Shown here: piece after piece, positions 1 through 10,083 of the stretch | Position numbering within the stretch: position 1 is the first letter of the stretch | Layout of the letters: each line of letters starts with the position of its first letter | Assembly (NCBI GenBank): GCA_965644295.1 | Contig: CBFFRP010000057.1 | Coordinates: 1 to 59,825 of the forward strand | From: Paraphysomonas bandaiensis | Taxonomy: Eukaryota > Chrysophyceae | Length of the DNA stretch: 59,825 nucleotides | Reading direction: 5' to 3' | Notes under the pieces: generated by a model | Databases searched by the model: none | Told to the model about the DNA's origin: nothing | What the model saw: the letters and a program-made list of their open reading frames with translations, nothing else | Made by a program: the position numbers and the translations under genes

Positions 1-175
1 ATGTTGTTTGTTTGTCTACGAGTATATATATGCATATATATATATATTCATTGTCATTGTGTATATATCATTGTGATATAATAAAGGAAATATGATGATG
101 TCATTATGAGTGCATTTCAGGTATGTTGTCTTTGTTTGGTTGTATGTATCGTATTCGTTATATTCATTGTTATTG

Positions 176-697
176 TTATGTAAGGGGTTCTTCTTCTTTT
201 TCACAGGCATTTATGAAGACTCCGAATGCTTTATTCGCTCTTTTTATTCTTGCTTGTTTTGCTTCTTCCATTGTGTCGAAGCTTCCAATGTGGATTTTAA
301 TTCCATCTACTGTTATTGACGCTCGCCATTTCTTATCTCTTTTGTTATAACATACGCCTTTTACTCCACATTTGTTTGCTTTGCTTAATTTTTGGTTATA
401 TTGATTCTCTTTTGCGGTTGCCCATCTCAAATTATTAACATTGTTGTCTAATGTGTTATTATTTATATGATCTACACAAGGCTTATTTTCTGGATTTGGT
501 ATAAACGCTATTGCAACTAATCGATGAATCTCAACTGTTTTTTGCTTTCTATCAACATAAAGACTGAGTCTATGGTAACCATCTCTATTTATAGTTTGCT
601 TTAATATTCTTTCCGTATTGTTATTCTTTACATTTCCTTTGTTTGATACACTATAGTTATTGTTGTATCCATCAATCACTTTCCATTCTTCAATCAT
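176..697 (-). CDS. NUMOD4 / HNH / AP2-type homing endonuclease-like protein
   Basis: A 173-residue uninterrupted ORF. Residues about 3-45 form a NUMOD4 module (EEWKVIDGYNNNYSVSN, then KGNVKN). Residues about 55-100 are an HNH nuclease core (VEIHRLVAIAFIPNP, CVDHINNNTLDNN, NLRWAT) that keeps the D-H pair and the Asn-rich helix. Residues about 108-155 resemble an AP2-like DNA-binding module (GVKGVCYNKRDKKWRASI, IGSFDTMEEAKQAR). Proteins with this order are site-specific endonucleases of mobile introns, phages and giant viruses. They cut DNA to spread their own gene. The region is far more AT-rich than the cellular genes and is followed on its 5' side by a hairpin cluster (971-1309), so I infer an insertion of organellar, viral or mobile-intron origin. 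No obvious breaks are seen, but expression is unknown. Confidence 0.85.
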   Translation of the reverse strand: MIEEWKVIDGYNNNYSVSNKGNVKNNNTERILKQTINRDGYHRLSLYVDRKQKTVEIHRLVAIAFIPNPENKPCVDHINNNTLDNNVNNLRWATAKENQYNQKLSKANKCGVKGVCYNKRDKKWRASITVDGIKIHIGSFDTMEEAKQARIKRANKAFGVFINACEKEEEPLT

Positions 698-1991
698 AGT
701 AATAATATATATATAATAATTTCTTTTTAAACCATTTTATATATATTTTCAATCTGTTTATGATTTTCTGCATTGAAAATGGCATTATTGCTTGTTTTGG
801 GCTTTGTATAAATTGACATCTATATATAATATAGCATTACATTATTATATTCTATATTTAAATTAGAATTCAAGGTTTTATGAGTTTTTGCTTAAAGCTT
901 CGCCATTATATCACTACAACTACATTCCAGAGCTTTAAGCATTGCCATTATACATTATTATAAAAAAGTCATATAGATAACAAAGTAGATTTAATAAGTA
1001 GTTTTTATGGTAGAATCCCGGGGTTTTACAAACCTTACAAATTTAAATTATTTTTCATTTTAATTTTTCCCTCCCCCTATATCTACTATTAAATCTACTT
1101 ATTAAATCTACTTTGTTATCTATATTACTTTTTATTATAAACATTATAAATAATATATAAAGTAATTAATTTTATTTAAGAATATAAATAATATATAAAG
1201 TAATTATAACTTATTAATAATAAGTTATAAGTTAAACTCACAAAGAGAAGGAATTACAACCGAAGGTTGTAATTGGAAACACTCGAAGAGAAGAGGCCCC
1301 TTGAGGGGCATGTGGGGTAGAAAAAGGCTTGCCCTTGTCCCCCTCCCTTTTTTTTTTTATCAACTTCACCAGCCCAAATAATACTCTAAGAAAATGTGTT
1401 AAATAAGGCAGTTATCCAGAGATGCGCTACTCTCTAATCATGCTGGGTAATTCTGGTATGCGAAGTCTACCGGTGCCGTGCTTTTATAAATATATGTCCA
1501 GTATTACTAATTATTTGAGTGCACTTTTAATATTTTATAACCAGAAACAATTCTCCTAAAGTATACTGGTTTAAGTTTTTCTTCTTACCGTATGCCTATA
1601 CAGCAGCGTTTCAGTTAGTATTAAATTATTACTCCAACATTTGGCCCCAACCATACGGTAAACAGGTTTTCCCTGAAGCCCTGAAGGAGTACCGGCTCTA
1701 ATTGCTTAGACTATGGCTGTTGCTGTCGTTGCTTCCTGTAGCTGCTTGATCTATTAGTTATTCATGTAAGTCATACACTGATTTTGGCTGCGGTCTTTAA
1801 TCCCACTGCTGATACAACGTCATAACACTTCGCCAACGACGACAGATAAATATATATCAAATATAAATATATAACTATAACTCCGAATTTAATAGTCCAC
1901 TATGTTTATTTACACTCTTCCGTTAAAATTAATCTATCTAAAGCTAAAATAAGCTGTCTTGAGCACCAGATTCATTCCCTATTATACAGTA
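698..1991. other. AT-rich gene-free block with hairpins
   Basis: No credible coding region is seen. It contains a 31-bp perfect inverted repeat (971-1001 and 1095-1125), a 12-bp-arm palindrome (1204-1215 / 1219-1230), a 9-bp stem with a GAA loop (1253-1261 / 1265-1273) and a GCCCC-TTGA-GGGGC stem (1296-1309). A direct repeat of about 23 bp containing AAATAATATATAAAGTAATT lies near 1145 and 1184. The part from 1370 to 1860 is less AT-rich and has CCGTATG / CATACGG complementary words, which could belong to a structured RNA. I cannot assign a family. Confidence 0.5.
971..1125. repeat. 31-bp perfect inverted repeat, 93-bp spacer
   Basis: The arm at 971-1001 is exactly complementary to 1095-1125, and similarity continues imperfectly on both sides. 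The spacer holds CCCGGGG and a C-rich tract (CCCTCCCCC). It could be a terminator hairpin or the end of an inserted element next to the HNH gene. Confidence 0.85.
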
Positions 1992-2501
1992 CTAGAATGA
2001 ACATGGGAAGCGAATAGACACACGAATTACCACACCTGAAACAAAAGGAATACAATGCGGGCCCAGAGACCTGTACTGTGACCGAATATCTTGCAGAATA
2101 GAAACGAAATCTACATTGTCAGAGTTCTGAATGAACATACTGAAATTAGAAGGATGTGCATGTGGCGGCAGCATAACATGTACCTCCTGTGGTATGGATT
2201 CAATGGCGGTGAGCAGACGTTCACACCTCCTCTGAAGACGCTCAGACTTATCTCTATCGGACATCAGAATGCTCTTCGTTATTATCTTCACAAAACTTAA
2301 CTCCTCCCCTAGTGGGAATCCATACATGAATCTATGAGCATCGTGTCATATGAGTGTATGTATATATGTATATATATAGACTAACCCAGCCTCTCGACCC
2401 TCCCCTATACACCCCTCCGCATCAACCACTCCCTCTTCCCTGCCCTTCTCATAGGCTTGTGCCTCCACACTGATAACACTGTCCCAGTCACAGTATGACA
2501 T
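1992..2501 (-). CDS. LTO1: LTO1-like ribosome-biogenesis / Fe-S adaptor protein, 2 exons
   Basis: Exon 1 runs 2501-2386 and exon 2 runs 2331-1992. The 54-bp intron has GTTAGT and ATAG ends. The product is 151 residues (human LTO1 is about 137). Exon 1 carries the diagnostic spaced Gly motif with Glu/Tyr (EAQAYEKGREEGVVDAEG, then GEGREAG). It continues across the splice into GFMYGFPLGEELSFV, and is followed by RLLTAIESIP and DFVSILQDIRSQYRSL, the usual LTO1 C-terminal helices. In yeast and animals LTO1 works with YAE1 as an adaptor bringing the cytosolic Fe-S machinery to the ABC protein ABCE1/Rli1. The start at 2501 is preferred because upstream in-frame Met codons sit in low-complexity AT sequence. 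It shares a 469-bp divergent promoter with the G-gamma gene. The last residues after SQYRSL are not conserved. Confidence 0.8.
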
Positions 2502-2970
2502 GACTATTCTCACTATATATATATATGTTACATACACTATACTTGTCTTAATATAGGAGACACTGTACCATAATAACATGCATTTATTAAAATCCCCACT
2601 TTTAGGAAAAACTCCAATATTTGGTTTGTGAAATTGTCACTAGGAATACCGGATATACAGTGTATACAGTCCCTTGCAGGATGAAACTGCTGACGGCATA
2701 GCTGTGGAGATGGTGCGTATCTCTCACTATCCTACACGCTCCTTCATACATAATCCCTACACACACACACCTCCAGCATACATACACACACACACGTACC
2801 GTGTATATGGACATACACGTATACGATCCCTAGCTGTGCATAGTTATAACGCAGCACAGGACCAGCCCACGGTCTCGTACACTGCAGTCAACACATTAAG
2901 TAAGGTGACTTCACGGTTACTCGTAACTACTTCTATATAGTCACTGTTGATAATTTAGCCTAACTGGAAG
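2502..2970. promoter_or_regulatory. divergent promoter, LTO1 / G-gamma
   Basis: This is the intergenic region between two start codons facing away from each other. It contains TATACAGTGTATACAG near 2653, CA-rich tracts near 2760-2800 and GTGTATATGGACATACACG near 2800. These resemble the words found upstream of other genes in the window. No TATA box can be named with confidence. Confidence 0.45.
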
Positions 2971-3355
2971 ATGTCTGAAGCTGCATTATCGAAGATTCAA
3001 AATGATGTACGTCCCTCTCTGTCTCTGTGTGTGTCACTGTGTGTGTGTGTCTCTGTCTGTCTGTGTGTCTGTATGACTACACATCGATCTGACTCGTATC
3101 TTATGATGCTCGTATACAGTGCGCAAAGTTAGAGGCAGAAATACAAATGTACAAATCATCTCAGCCGATGTCGACTGCATGCGATGAGTGAGTCAGTTGT
3201 TGTTTATATCTGTTATAGTCCTTATAAACTCTTATGATAGGATAATAGAGTATATTGTGAATCAAAACGAGCCTTTCTGTGCCACAGGAAAGAGCGAGCC
3301 TAATCCTTGGCACTCTGGAGGGGCTGCAGATGGGGGATGCTGCGTTATTTCTTGA
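2971..3355 (+). CDS. heterotrimeric G-protein gamma subunit, 3 small exons
   Basis: Exons are 2971-3006, 3120-3187 and 3241-3355. The introns are GTACGT...ACAG and GTGAGT...ATAG, phases 0 and 2. The product is 72 residues, the normal size for G-gamma (human gamma-2 is 71). It has an N-terminal coiled coil (ALSKIQNDCAKLEAEI), the GGL-domain pattern ACDEIIEYIVNQNEPF, an NPW at residues 56-58 in the place of the animal NPF, and the C-terminal CAAX box CVIS preceded by another Cys (C68-C69). I infer prenylation at C69 and possible palmitoylation at C68, as in fungal gamma subunits. It would form an obligate dimer with a WD40 G-beta and anchor it to the plasma membrane. No exon is long enough to stand out as an ORF. 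Intron 1 is a CT/GT simple repeat. Confidence 0.85.
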
Positions 3356-3492
3356 GAATAGACTTCAAACGCGATTAACATAAGTGTCACCAATGTCTCA
3401 AAAGTGTTCGTTCTTGCTGCTGACTTGAAGAGCAAATTTATTCATGAAACTGTGAAATGTTGTTTTTAAATAATTATGCATTTGTATTTCTC

Positions 3493-3750
3493 TTATTTTT
3501 CATGTTTGGATGTGTCACCGCTTTTTCCACCACCGTTAGGACCGCTGCCTACAGATGAGTACGTATTATGAGATACCGGAGTCTCTAACTCTGGTTCTGC
3601 TAGTCCAAATGCAATACCTACAGCTCTAACTTGTTTTTCGCTAGCTATGGCTGCTAAAGGATCATTTCCCTCTAACATTATCCTCACTGTCCTTCTTACG
3701 GCATCAAGCTTAGAAGAATATTGTACCTCAACATCTGTTTCCTTCTCCAT
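3493..3750 (-). CDS. small unknown protein, 85 aa
   Basis: An intact ORF beginning MEKETDVEVQYSSKLDAVRR, with an amphipathic alpha-helical core (AVRRTVRIMLEG, ASEKQVRAVGIAFGLAEPEL) and a Gly/Ser-rich tail ending in KSGDTSKHEK. I do not recognise a family. Codon use is ordinary and ATG follows a short AT-rich leader. It is convergent with the G-gamma gene (138 bp between stops). It may be a complete small gene or the terminal exon of a longer one. No upstream exon is evident. Confidence 0.5.
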   Translation of the reverse strand: MEKETDVEVQYSSKLDAVRRTVRIMLEGNDPLAAIASEKQVRAVGIAFGLAEPELETPVSHNTYSSVGSGPNGGGKSGDTSKHEK

Positions 3751-4035
3751 ATGAATAAATATTTCTACAGCTACTGGCTAACTACAAGCAACTTCTCAAG
3801 TAAAGAAATTTCATCTTATTAACAATAATTAGTAGTGAATGTCTTAATATTAGCAATGTTGAGTTTTTCTATTTGTGAGCAACTGAAAGCTGTAATTCTA
3901 GGTGTTTGAATTATAACGACCGTTACTCAACGAATACAGTTGACTGTATTATGAATACTAACAATATGATAGCTATTGTAGTAATGAAACTGAAATATAT
4001 TGACTGTACAAGACAGTGACGATCTAAGAAGTAGT

Positions 4036-5578
4036 GAATGTCTTATTATTAGCAATAGGCGTTTAAGAGTTGGAGCTAGTGTAGCAAAACAATTTAACTA
4101 ACTAGTTCTTAACTCTGATATCCTACTATTTCACGCTACGAAAGCTGCTTGTGTTGCGCCGCGAGTATGAAGGTGCAGCCAATTTCGCTCTATCACTCAT
4201 AGCAAACGCAGTGAGTAATGTTGATATAGGTGACATCTGATGACTTAACGTGAATAGCACGGATGCTTGACTTTCAGAAGGCAGACTATTATCTCGAATG
4301 CCCTTGAGGTGGGCCCATTCCCGGATGCCTGTTAATTGGTCAAGGACCAACGACGTCTACACAACTGACACTATATTAGTGTCCTTTGTACCACACAAGC
4401 AATGAGTGGGTAGAACAATATCTGCTGGCAATATATGCGACTCACGTTAGTTTCCGGAGAAATGTCGTGAATGACAATGCATTATGAGTGATGTTATTTA
4501 TGGTATTATAATTTTTAGATTTAAGTGATCATCTAAGTTTCATTACTTAATTATCCTGCTAGTAACGTCAATTTCCAACGAGGTTTTACTATAATCATAT
4601 CTCTGCCTGTAAAGGCCAGTAAAGTCCCATCTGCTGCTGCACCACCAGTCGAAACTGCTCGGTGTTGACCATTTGCTCTCTGGAGGCACTAGACGCTATG
4701 TTGTTTCCATAAATGAAGGTAAACCGGTCAGGTCCACTTTTGCGAGGAGATAATAACGACGGGATAGTAATGAACTAGAGTACTACTTACTTTTTAATAC
4801 GCGTCTAAGATACAATTGCATGCAAACCTATTAAATATGATAGTCGAACTTCTAAACGGGCAGCAGGTAGTAGAGACAGAGAGATGGCCTAACGCACTAC
4901 AGTGATAACGTAGTAGTACCCCGCCAACTACCTTTATTTACTAAAACTACACAGGTAATCACTACCATATAATGGGTACCGCACACCACATACTAAGCCG
5001 CGTTTAAAACAGATTCACAGACTCTTTCGATGGTAAACACTATGCCCAACACGCGGCGGTTGTACATCATATGTTTGAGGTGAAGGGCTCGATGAACTCG
5101 TTATTGCCCATGATCTGTGCGGTGGAGGCAGTTGACATCGGTCCTATCAGCAGCGAGTTATGCGCGCCCCAATCGGAGGGCCGCCCAATTCCAGCGGTCA
5201 CTGTTGATGACTACTACCTAGAGTAGCCGCATGTATACAATTGAGTGTGTTTGACATGTTGTAATTCTGTGACTCGTAACTAAATTATTGTCCGTTCCAC
5301 GTAACTAATCATCGGGACCTGAACATGATGATGGTCGAACAAGATGTAATTCTATAGGACAAAATATGTTGACCGCAATATAGTTAGTTAGCTATATAGT
5401 ATTTTCGACGACATATTACAGTTTTTCACATTGTATTTAACGATTCTACAGTTCTATCTTCGAATTGAAGGCAACTATTGCCAAATTGGATGCTTAATTA
5501 ATAACTACAATTACTATTGTTGAACATCTGTCACGAATATATTGCATGATCATTGCTAATTGCTAATAATAGAACATC
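4036..5578 (+). mobile_element. dispersed element copy 1 (about 1.54 kb, end-conserved)
   Basis: The left end reads GAATGTCTTATTATTAGCAA, and an inverted near-copy (TTGCTAATAATAGAACATC) closes the element at 5578. The first 450 bp or so match the corresponding parts of copies near 17.0-18.4 kb (reverse), 26.0 kb and 35.3-35.8 kb. Shared words include GATATCCTACTATT, GTGGGCCC, GGCGTCTACA-like and GTGTCCTTTGTACCACACA. No transposase was found. The interior (about 4500-5550) differs from the other copies and includes a 72-codon open stretch (5008-5226) that looks gene-derived. A second partial end (TAGTGAATGTCTTAATATT) lies at 3829-3856, suggesting nested or tandem ends. Target duplications are not clear. 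Confidence 0.65.
5008..5226 (+). pseudogene. captured coding fragment inside element copy 1
   Basis: A 72-codon open frame without a proper start, closed by TAG at 5224-5226. It encodes protein-like sequence ([52 protein letters not shown]). Its GC content is clearly higher than the flanking element sequence. I do not recognise the parent family. The simplest reading is the 3' part of a host gene picked up by the element; it could also be a short terminal exon. Confidence 0.4.
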
Positions 5579-5792
5579 AATTTTAGGCAACTAAAATACA
5601 CAACTATAATTTACTGGTGCAGAGATAATGGAACTTTGGATATTACATATTACATCAGCAGCAATGTAATATTTGAATTTCATAATTCTATAAGTAGGTT
5701 ATTTTCGTCACGTAAAGTATATACAGTAAGTAGTATGTAAATCATGTATACATTGGTCTGTTTCGAACACTTTGCAGTAAAGAAGCTTCTCG

Positions 5793-8021
5793 TCACTGTC
5801 CCAGCTCACTACACGGGTTAATATTAAGTGTATTAAAGAAAGAAATTGGAAAAGTTTGGGGGTGATAAGATACAGATTCGGAATCGTAATAGCCCGCGAA
5901 TATTTGATTCGCTCTATTAACTTCTTGCAATCCAGCTAACGATCGAGAGTTTCGAGGATGGACTTCAAGATCTTGCGAAAACAATTCACGTGCTCGTGTT
6001 AAATTTCCATAGCGGGTCCACACCATACACTCGTGGGTGCGTTCTGTCGGGCTACACGGAATAAAATTGCGTTCACGTATAGACAGAATTAAAAGGGTAG
6101 TCCTAAGATGTAATGTGGCAGCACATTGCCTTATAGGCAGATGAAAGTGTTCCGGCTCCATATAATGAAAATCATCCTGAATAGTCATTGCCATGTCCAA
6201 CGCCCTCTCAGCTGTAGCATACTGATTGACAGCCTCCACCCAGTTCCGCCCAACAATAACCTTCTCAGCAACAGATACAGCCATTGCAGCCCGTACAAGC
6301 ATAACTAGCAGAGAACCCATTTCTCTGTGGTAGGGATAGAACACATGACTGGGAGGCTTCGAGTCAGTGGGAATATTAGCGACAGCATCATCGAGCAAAG
6401 CAGTACTGTGGGCTGCTCCGTCTATGTCCCCTGTATGTATCATCGCAAGAGTCTGTGAATAATGATACAAAGCCAAAGAGTAAGATGGGACATCATGAAA
6501 ATCATTGGCCGGGTGTGCACTCTCAAGTATTGTTGACCACCGCCCGAATCTGGTGAGTACGAGGTCAATAGGAACCGGAACCATGGATGACATGAACTTG
6601 TTGGCCTCGGCAGCGCTCATTTCTAGCGATCGACGCTTCGAGTATTGTATTGCGGTGAATAAGTCACCGTCATGCACTGCACAAGCAACGGCAAGAGCGA
6701 GGTTATGAGATGGGAGGTAAGGACTCATTCCAGCAGCAGCATAGTCTTGGTCAGCCGAGATAGCTGCCCTGCTCGAATGCAAGCAATCGGAGTACCTTCC
6801 CACACGAAGGTATATGTGCGCTGGCATATGCAGCAGGTGGCCTATTGGCAAACCACCCGCCGCTTGTCGAGAGGTACCTTGATGAAAAAGAAGGTCAGCG
6901 GCTATCTCGCCCCCGACAACAGCAGGTTCTGTGGTCTGTTCCGCCAGGTGTATTAGCAAATGCAGTGCCAGGGAATTCGTATTCCGACCCGTGCTCTGCA
7001 CTACAAGAGGTGCCAGAAGATTGTAGGCCTCCCGCGCGGAGGGGTTGAGGTCGTGAAACTTCCCCAAGTGTCGCGTATGCGGTGAAGGGGGAATGGCAGG
7101 CGCAGAGAAATATTTCCACGGGGTCATATTGAGTAATCCTGCAGCAAGAAGTGCAGTCACTGTATCTTTCTGTGTGCCCGGAGGACAATCACGCAGTACA
7201 TCCCGCATAGACTGTACGTACCCCGCCTCCATTTTCGGCCACCCTCCACTATCTCGCCATTCCTGTAGCGACAAAGCGTACCGCTCTGACAGAGCCGCCA
7301 CTAGCATCTTTGATAGCTCCAACGTAGATGATTTCGAAGATGCCACTAGCGCTTGTGCCGCTTCAATTGCCTCCTTACCTTGTTCGTAGTCTTCATTGCT
7401 GACTGCATCGTTAATGGTAGGACCACAAGCGGCGGCTAATCCCCAGTAGCACATCACACAAGAGGGATCATAGTGAATGGCCTCCTGAAACCTTGATAGG
7501 GCTTCTGGTTTATTGAATCCATAGAAATGAAGCATTCCTTCATCAAACAAGAACTGACTTTCTCGTATGAGTGTTACAGCTCCGAATCCATGTATTTCTC
7601 CTCCCCTTGTGGCGGCTCCATACCCAGTGTCTGACACAGTAGTACGTGAGGGTAGTGGGAAACGCATCGTCCCCGAAACCAGAGCACATACCACCACTAT
7701 GAACCCCACTAACAGAACCAGGAACCCCTTGAATCTCCCTCTAACCCCTGGGCCCGCCTCATCCACCAGCACCACCGCATCACTCGTATCCGGCTCATCA
7801 AATGGACCTGTATGTGTGAGTGGGTGTCGGTGTTGCTGTGTATGTACGGGTATAGTTCGACGAGTGACTGACACATATACCACATGACTGAGAGACAGCA
7901 GCAGCACCACCACCACCAGCACAGACACAGAGACAGGCACTGATGGAGATAGAGGCACTGCTAGAGGCTCTGGCAATGAGAGGGAGAGGGAGAGGGGGGT
8001 GGGTATGAGCAGAGGACTCAT
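5793..8021 (-). CDS. membrane-anchored TPR-like protein, 742 aa
   Basis: A single 742-codon ORF. The N-terminus has two hydrophobic segments (residues about 34-54 and 100-121), suggesting a membrane anchor, with a Pro/Thr-rich stretch between. The rest is helical TPR-like sequence. A typical early repeat reads EGMLHFYGFNKPEALSRFQE, AIHYDPSCVMCYWGLA. The signature HMPAHIYLRVGRY at about residues 397-410 is characteristic of a bacterial/protist TPR family of uncharacterised function. A final repeat reads GNLTRARELFSQDLEVHPRN. The start at 8021 is the first Met of the frame and gives the anchor. A later start cannot be excluded because the first 50 residues are low-complexity. No catalytic residues are evident; such proteins usually act as protein-binding scaffolds. 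Confidence 0.8.
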   Translation of the reverse strand: MSPLLIPTPLSLSLSLPEPLAVPLSPSVPVSVSVLVVVVLLLSLSHVVYVSVTRRTIPVHTQQHRHPLTHTGPFDEPDTSDAVVLVDEAGPGVRGRFKGFLVLLVGFIVVVCALVSGTMRFPLPSRTTVSDTGYGAATRGGEIHGFGAVTLIRESQFLFDEGMLHFYGFNKPEALSRFQEAIHYDPSCVMCYWGLAAACGPTINDAVSNEDYEQGKEAIEAAQALVASSKSSTLELSKMLVAALSERYALSLQEWRDSGGWPKMEAGYVQSMRDVLRDCPPGTQKDTVTALLAAGLLNMTPWKYFSAPAIPPSPHTRHLGKFHDLNPSAREAYNLLAPLVVQSTGRNTNSLALHLLIHLAEQTTEPAVVGGEIAADLLFHQGTSRQAAGGLPIGHLLHMPAHIYLRVGRYSDCLHSSRAAISADQDYAAAGMSPYLPSHNLALAVACAVHDGDLFTAIQYSKRRSLEMSAAEANKFMSSMVPVPIDLVLTRFGRWSTILESAHPANDFHDVPSYSLALYHYSQTLAMIHTGDIDGAAHSTALLDDAVANIPTDSKPPSHVFYPYHREMGSLLVMLVRAAMAVSVAEKVIVGRNWVEAVNQYATAERALDMAMTIQDDFHYMEPEHFHLPIRQCAATLHLRTTLLILSIRERNFIPCSPTERTHECMVWTRYGNLTRARELFSQDLEVHPRNSRSLAGLQEVNRANQIFAGYYDSESVSYHPQTFPISFFNTLNINPCSELGQ

Positions 8022-10083
8022 GCAAACACACTACACCATATCATAACAGTGAACTAGGACGATGATGACTGTGGAGGACTAGGGCGCTGGTTATGGTGAG
8101 GTGCAGTCGCGTGGACTATCTGGTGCATGTATCATGCGTACACTGTACAGCAGTACACACATACATACATACATACATATAGAGATGTACTGCTGTATAT
8201 GCTCGTGTACTCCACTGCTGTTCACCTCCTCTGTACATACATACACCTGCAACAGTACTAGTGCACAGTACATGGAGGTACTGTATGATCTATGCAGCAG
8301 TACACCACACCTCTCTCGGATCTGTGTATATATATGCGTGTGTATCCATATGCCACTATCAACACATCAAGACGACCTCTATGCAGCTGCAGGCCAGTAT
8401 GTCCATCATTCCTGTCTCATGCTCTTAGCGGAGGTGTAGCAGTAGCATCACTTGCTTCTCCTGATACTCAGCTACACCTCTGCTGAGTGTTGCTAATGCG
8501 GTGCAGCGCGTGTTGATAGGCGTGATGTGCACAGTGCTTACGGGCATCAGACACACAGACACATGCAGCAGCAGTTCCAAATCAGTCATGATGGTGAAGA
8601 GTTTTCATCAGGTGCTTATCAATAATTGAAGTCGGGACAGCAGATCATGTTGCGATTATAGCAGACTGCAACCTGCGTCTGTTAATAGAGAATTCATAGT
8701 TACGCATTACACAGCCCTGATATGATCAACAACATCTAGCTAGTGTAATAATAATTGAAGAGTATCCTACAGCATCTAATTGGCTCAGGATCTACTATTG
8801 CATCTAGTCAATTTGGGGTAATTTCCAAGTCATACCTAACATTTTGTAACAACTAGTCAAGGGTTAAACTCTAGTCATTAAATAAGTCATGCTTTCAGTT
8901 GACAACGACTAGGGTGACTAGGTGTTTATGGTATTCAACTATCCATCCATCAATGAATGAAGGTGTTGAATTATTATTACTTTGACTTGGTTATTACATC
9001 TAAATTATAGTGTGACTAGATTGAATAATATTTTTTAATTGGCTCGGAGGAATAGCAATTCTAGACAATTTGAATTCATGTTTTGATGCTCAGTTGTCAT
9101 AATTAACTTTGCACGTTCATGAGTATTCATTCCAGCCACGAATATGAGCTCCTTAGAGAGAGGCGCTACTTTCTTTTTAGTATAACAAAATATAATTACC
9201 ACATTTCCCAAAGCTTTCTCGAGTTCATCTGCCAAGAAATGCCCACACTTTTGGTGCCCCTAGTTATATGATGCACACAAGACAGTAACCTCGCTTTAGG
9301 CGATTATTGCACAACGAACTAAAATGATAAGGATACTCCGAATCCACTCGGAAGAAGACTTCTTTGTAAGCTACACTGGCATCAATTGTGTTTGCCATCA
9401 TTATTCTTTACAATTGTATGACTATTTAGTCCTTGCGTAAGTTGGAAAAATACTTTTAGGTTAACTCTAGTTGAATATAATATATTAATTTCAATGCATT
9501 TTAGAATTTTTAGGCGTGGTTGGAGTCATTGGCCTTAAGAAAATTATTTCATTAAGCGAGAATATTAAAGTGGGATGAATATCTTATCCACGTAATGGAG
9601 TCATCATTGATATCTTTATTCATGAAATTTACAGGCTGTACATCAGAATTTGGGTTGATGGAGGATAGCAATCGCTTTTGCCGTTATATTTGTTGTATTG
9701 TGAGCTATCTTAAGAATACCGCATATATGATAAGAATCAATGTGTCTCCCAGTTCCCTGAAATTATCATGGCTTTCCAGTAAAACCACTACCATTATTGA
9801 TTACCAAGCCCTGGGCTGTAGGCACATTTTTTGGTCTTCCCGAGCCAGGGTTGTTACCTTGGTATCACAATTTAGTGGAGTTTAAAAGTGCGGATATTAC
9901 TTACTCGCAATATATCAGTGAGTCAAGCAGTATGTAAATAATTATGAGAAATATGTATACAACTGTCTCGCTATTGCATTTTAGCAAATAGGGCATTTCA
10001 TTTCAGCACAAATCAAGAATAAGAATATAAAATACACATACGAGTGGTAATTTGTCAAAAAACATAATTTACATCATAAATTG
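8022..10083. other. gene-free region, promoter then AT-rich filler
   Basis: 8100-8480 holds CATA repeats (8155-8180, 8235-8250) and many TACTGCTGTA / CAGCAGTAC words upstream of the TPR gene. 8500-10083 is AT-rich with short open frames of no recognisable family. TTACCAAGCCCTGGGCT near 9803 and CAGGGTTGTTACCTTGGTA near 9847 are loosely complementary, possibly a degenerate miniature element. Confidence 0.45.

Noticed and set aside
6895-7389. Several 90-100 codon frames opposite the TPR gene
   Set aside because: They are shadows of the 742-codon TPR ORF in other frames.
9035-9235. 66-codon ORF beginning MADELEKALGNVVI
   Set aside because: Isolated in gene-poor DNA, no family, no supporting splice or promoter signal.
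9803-9866. Possible second MITE with ACCAAGCCCTG / CAGGGTTGTTACC ends
   Set aside because: The complementarity is weak and no flanking duplication is seen.
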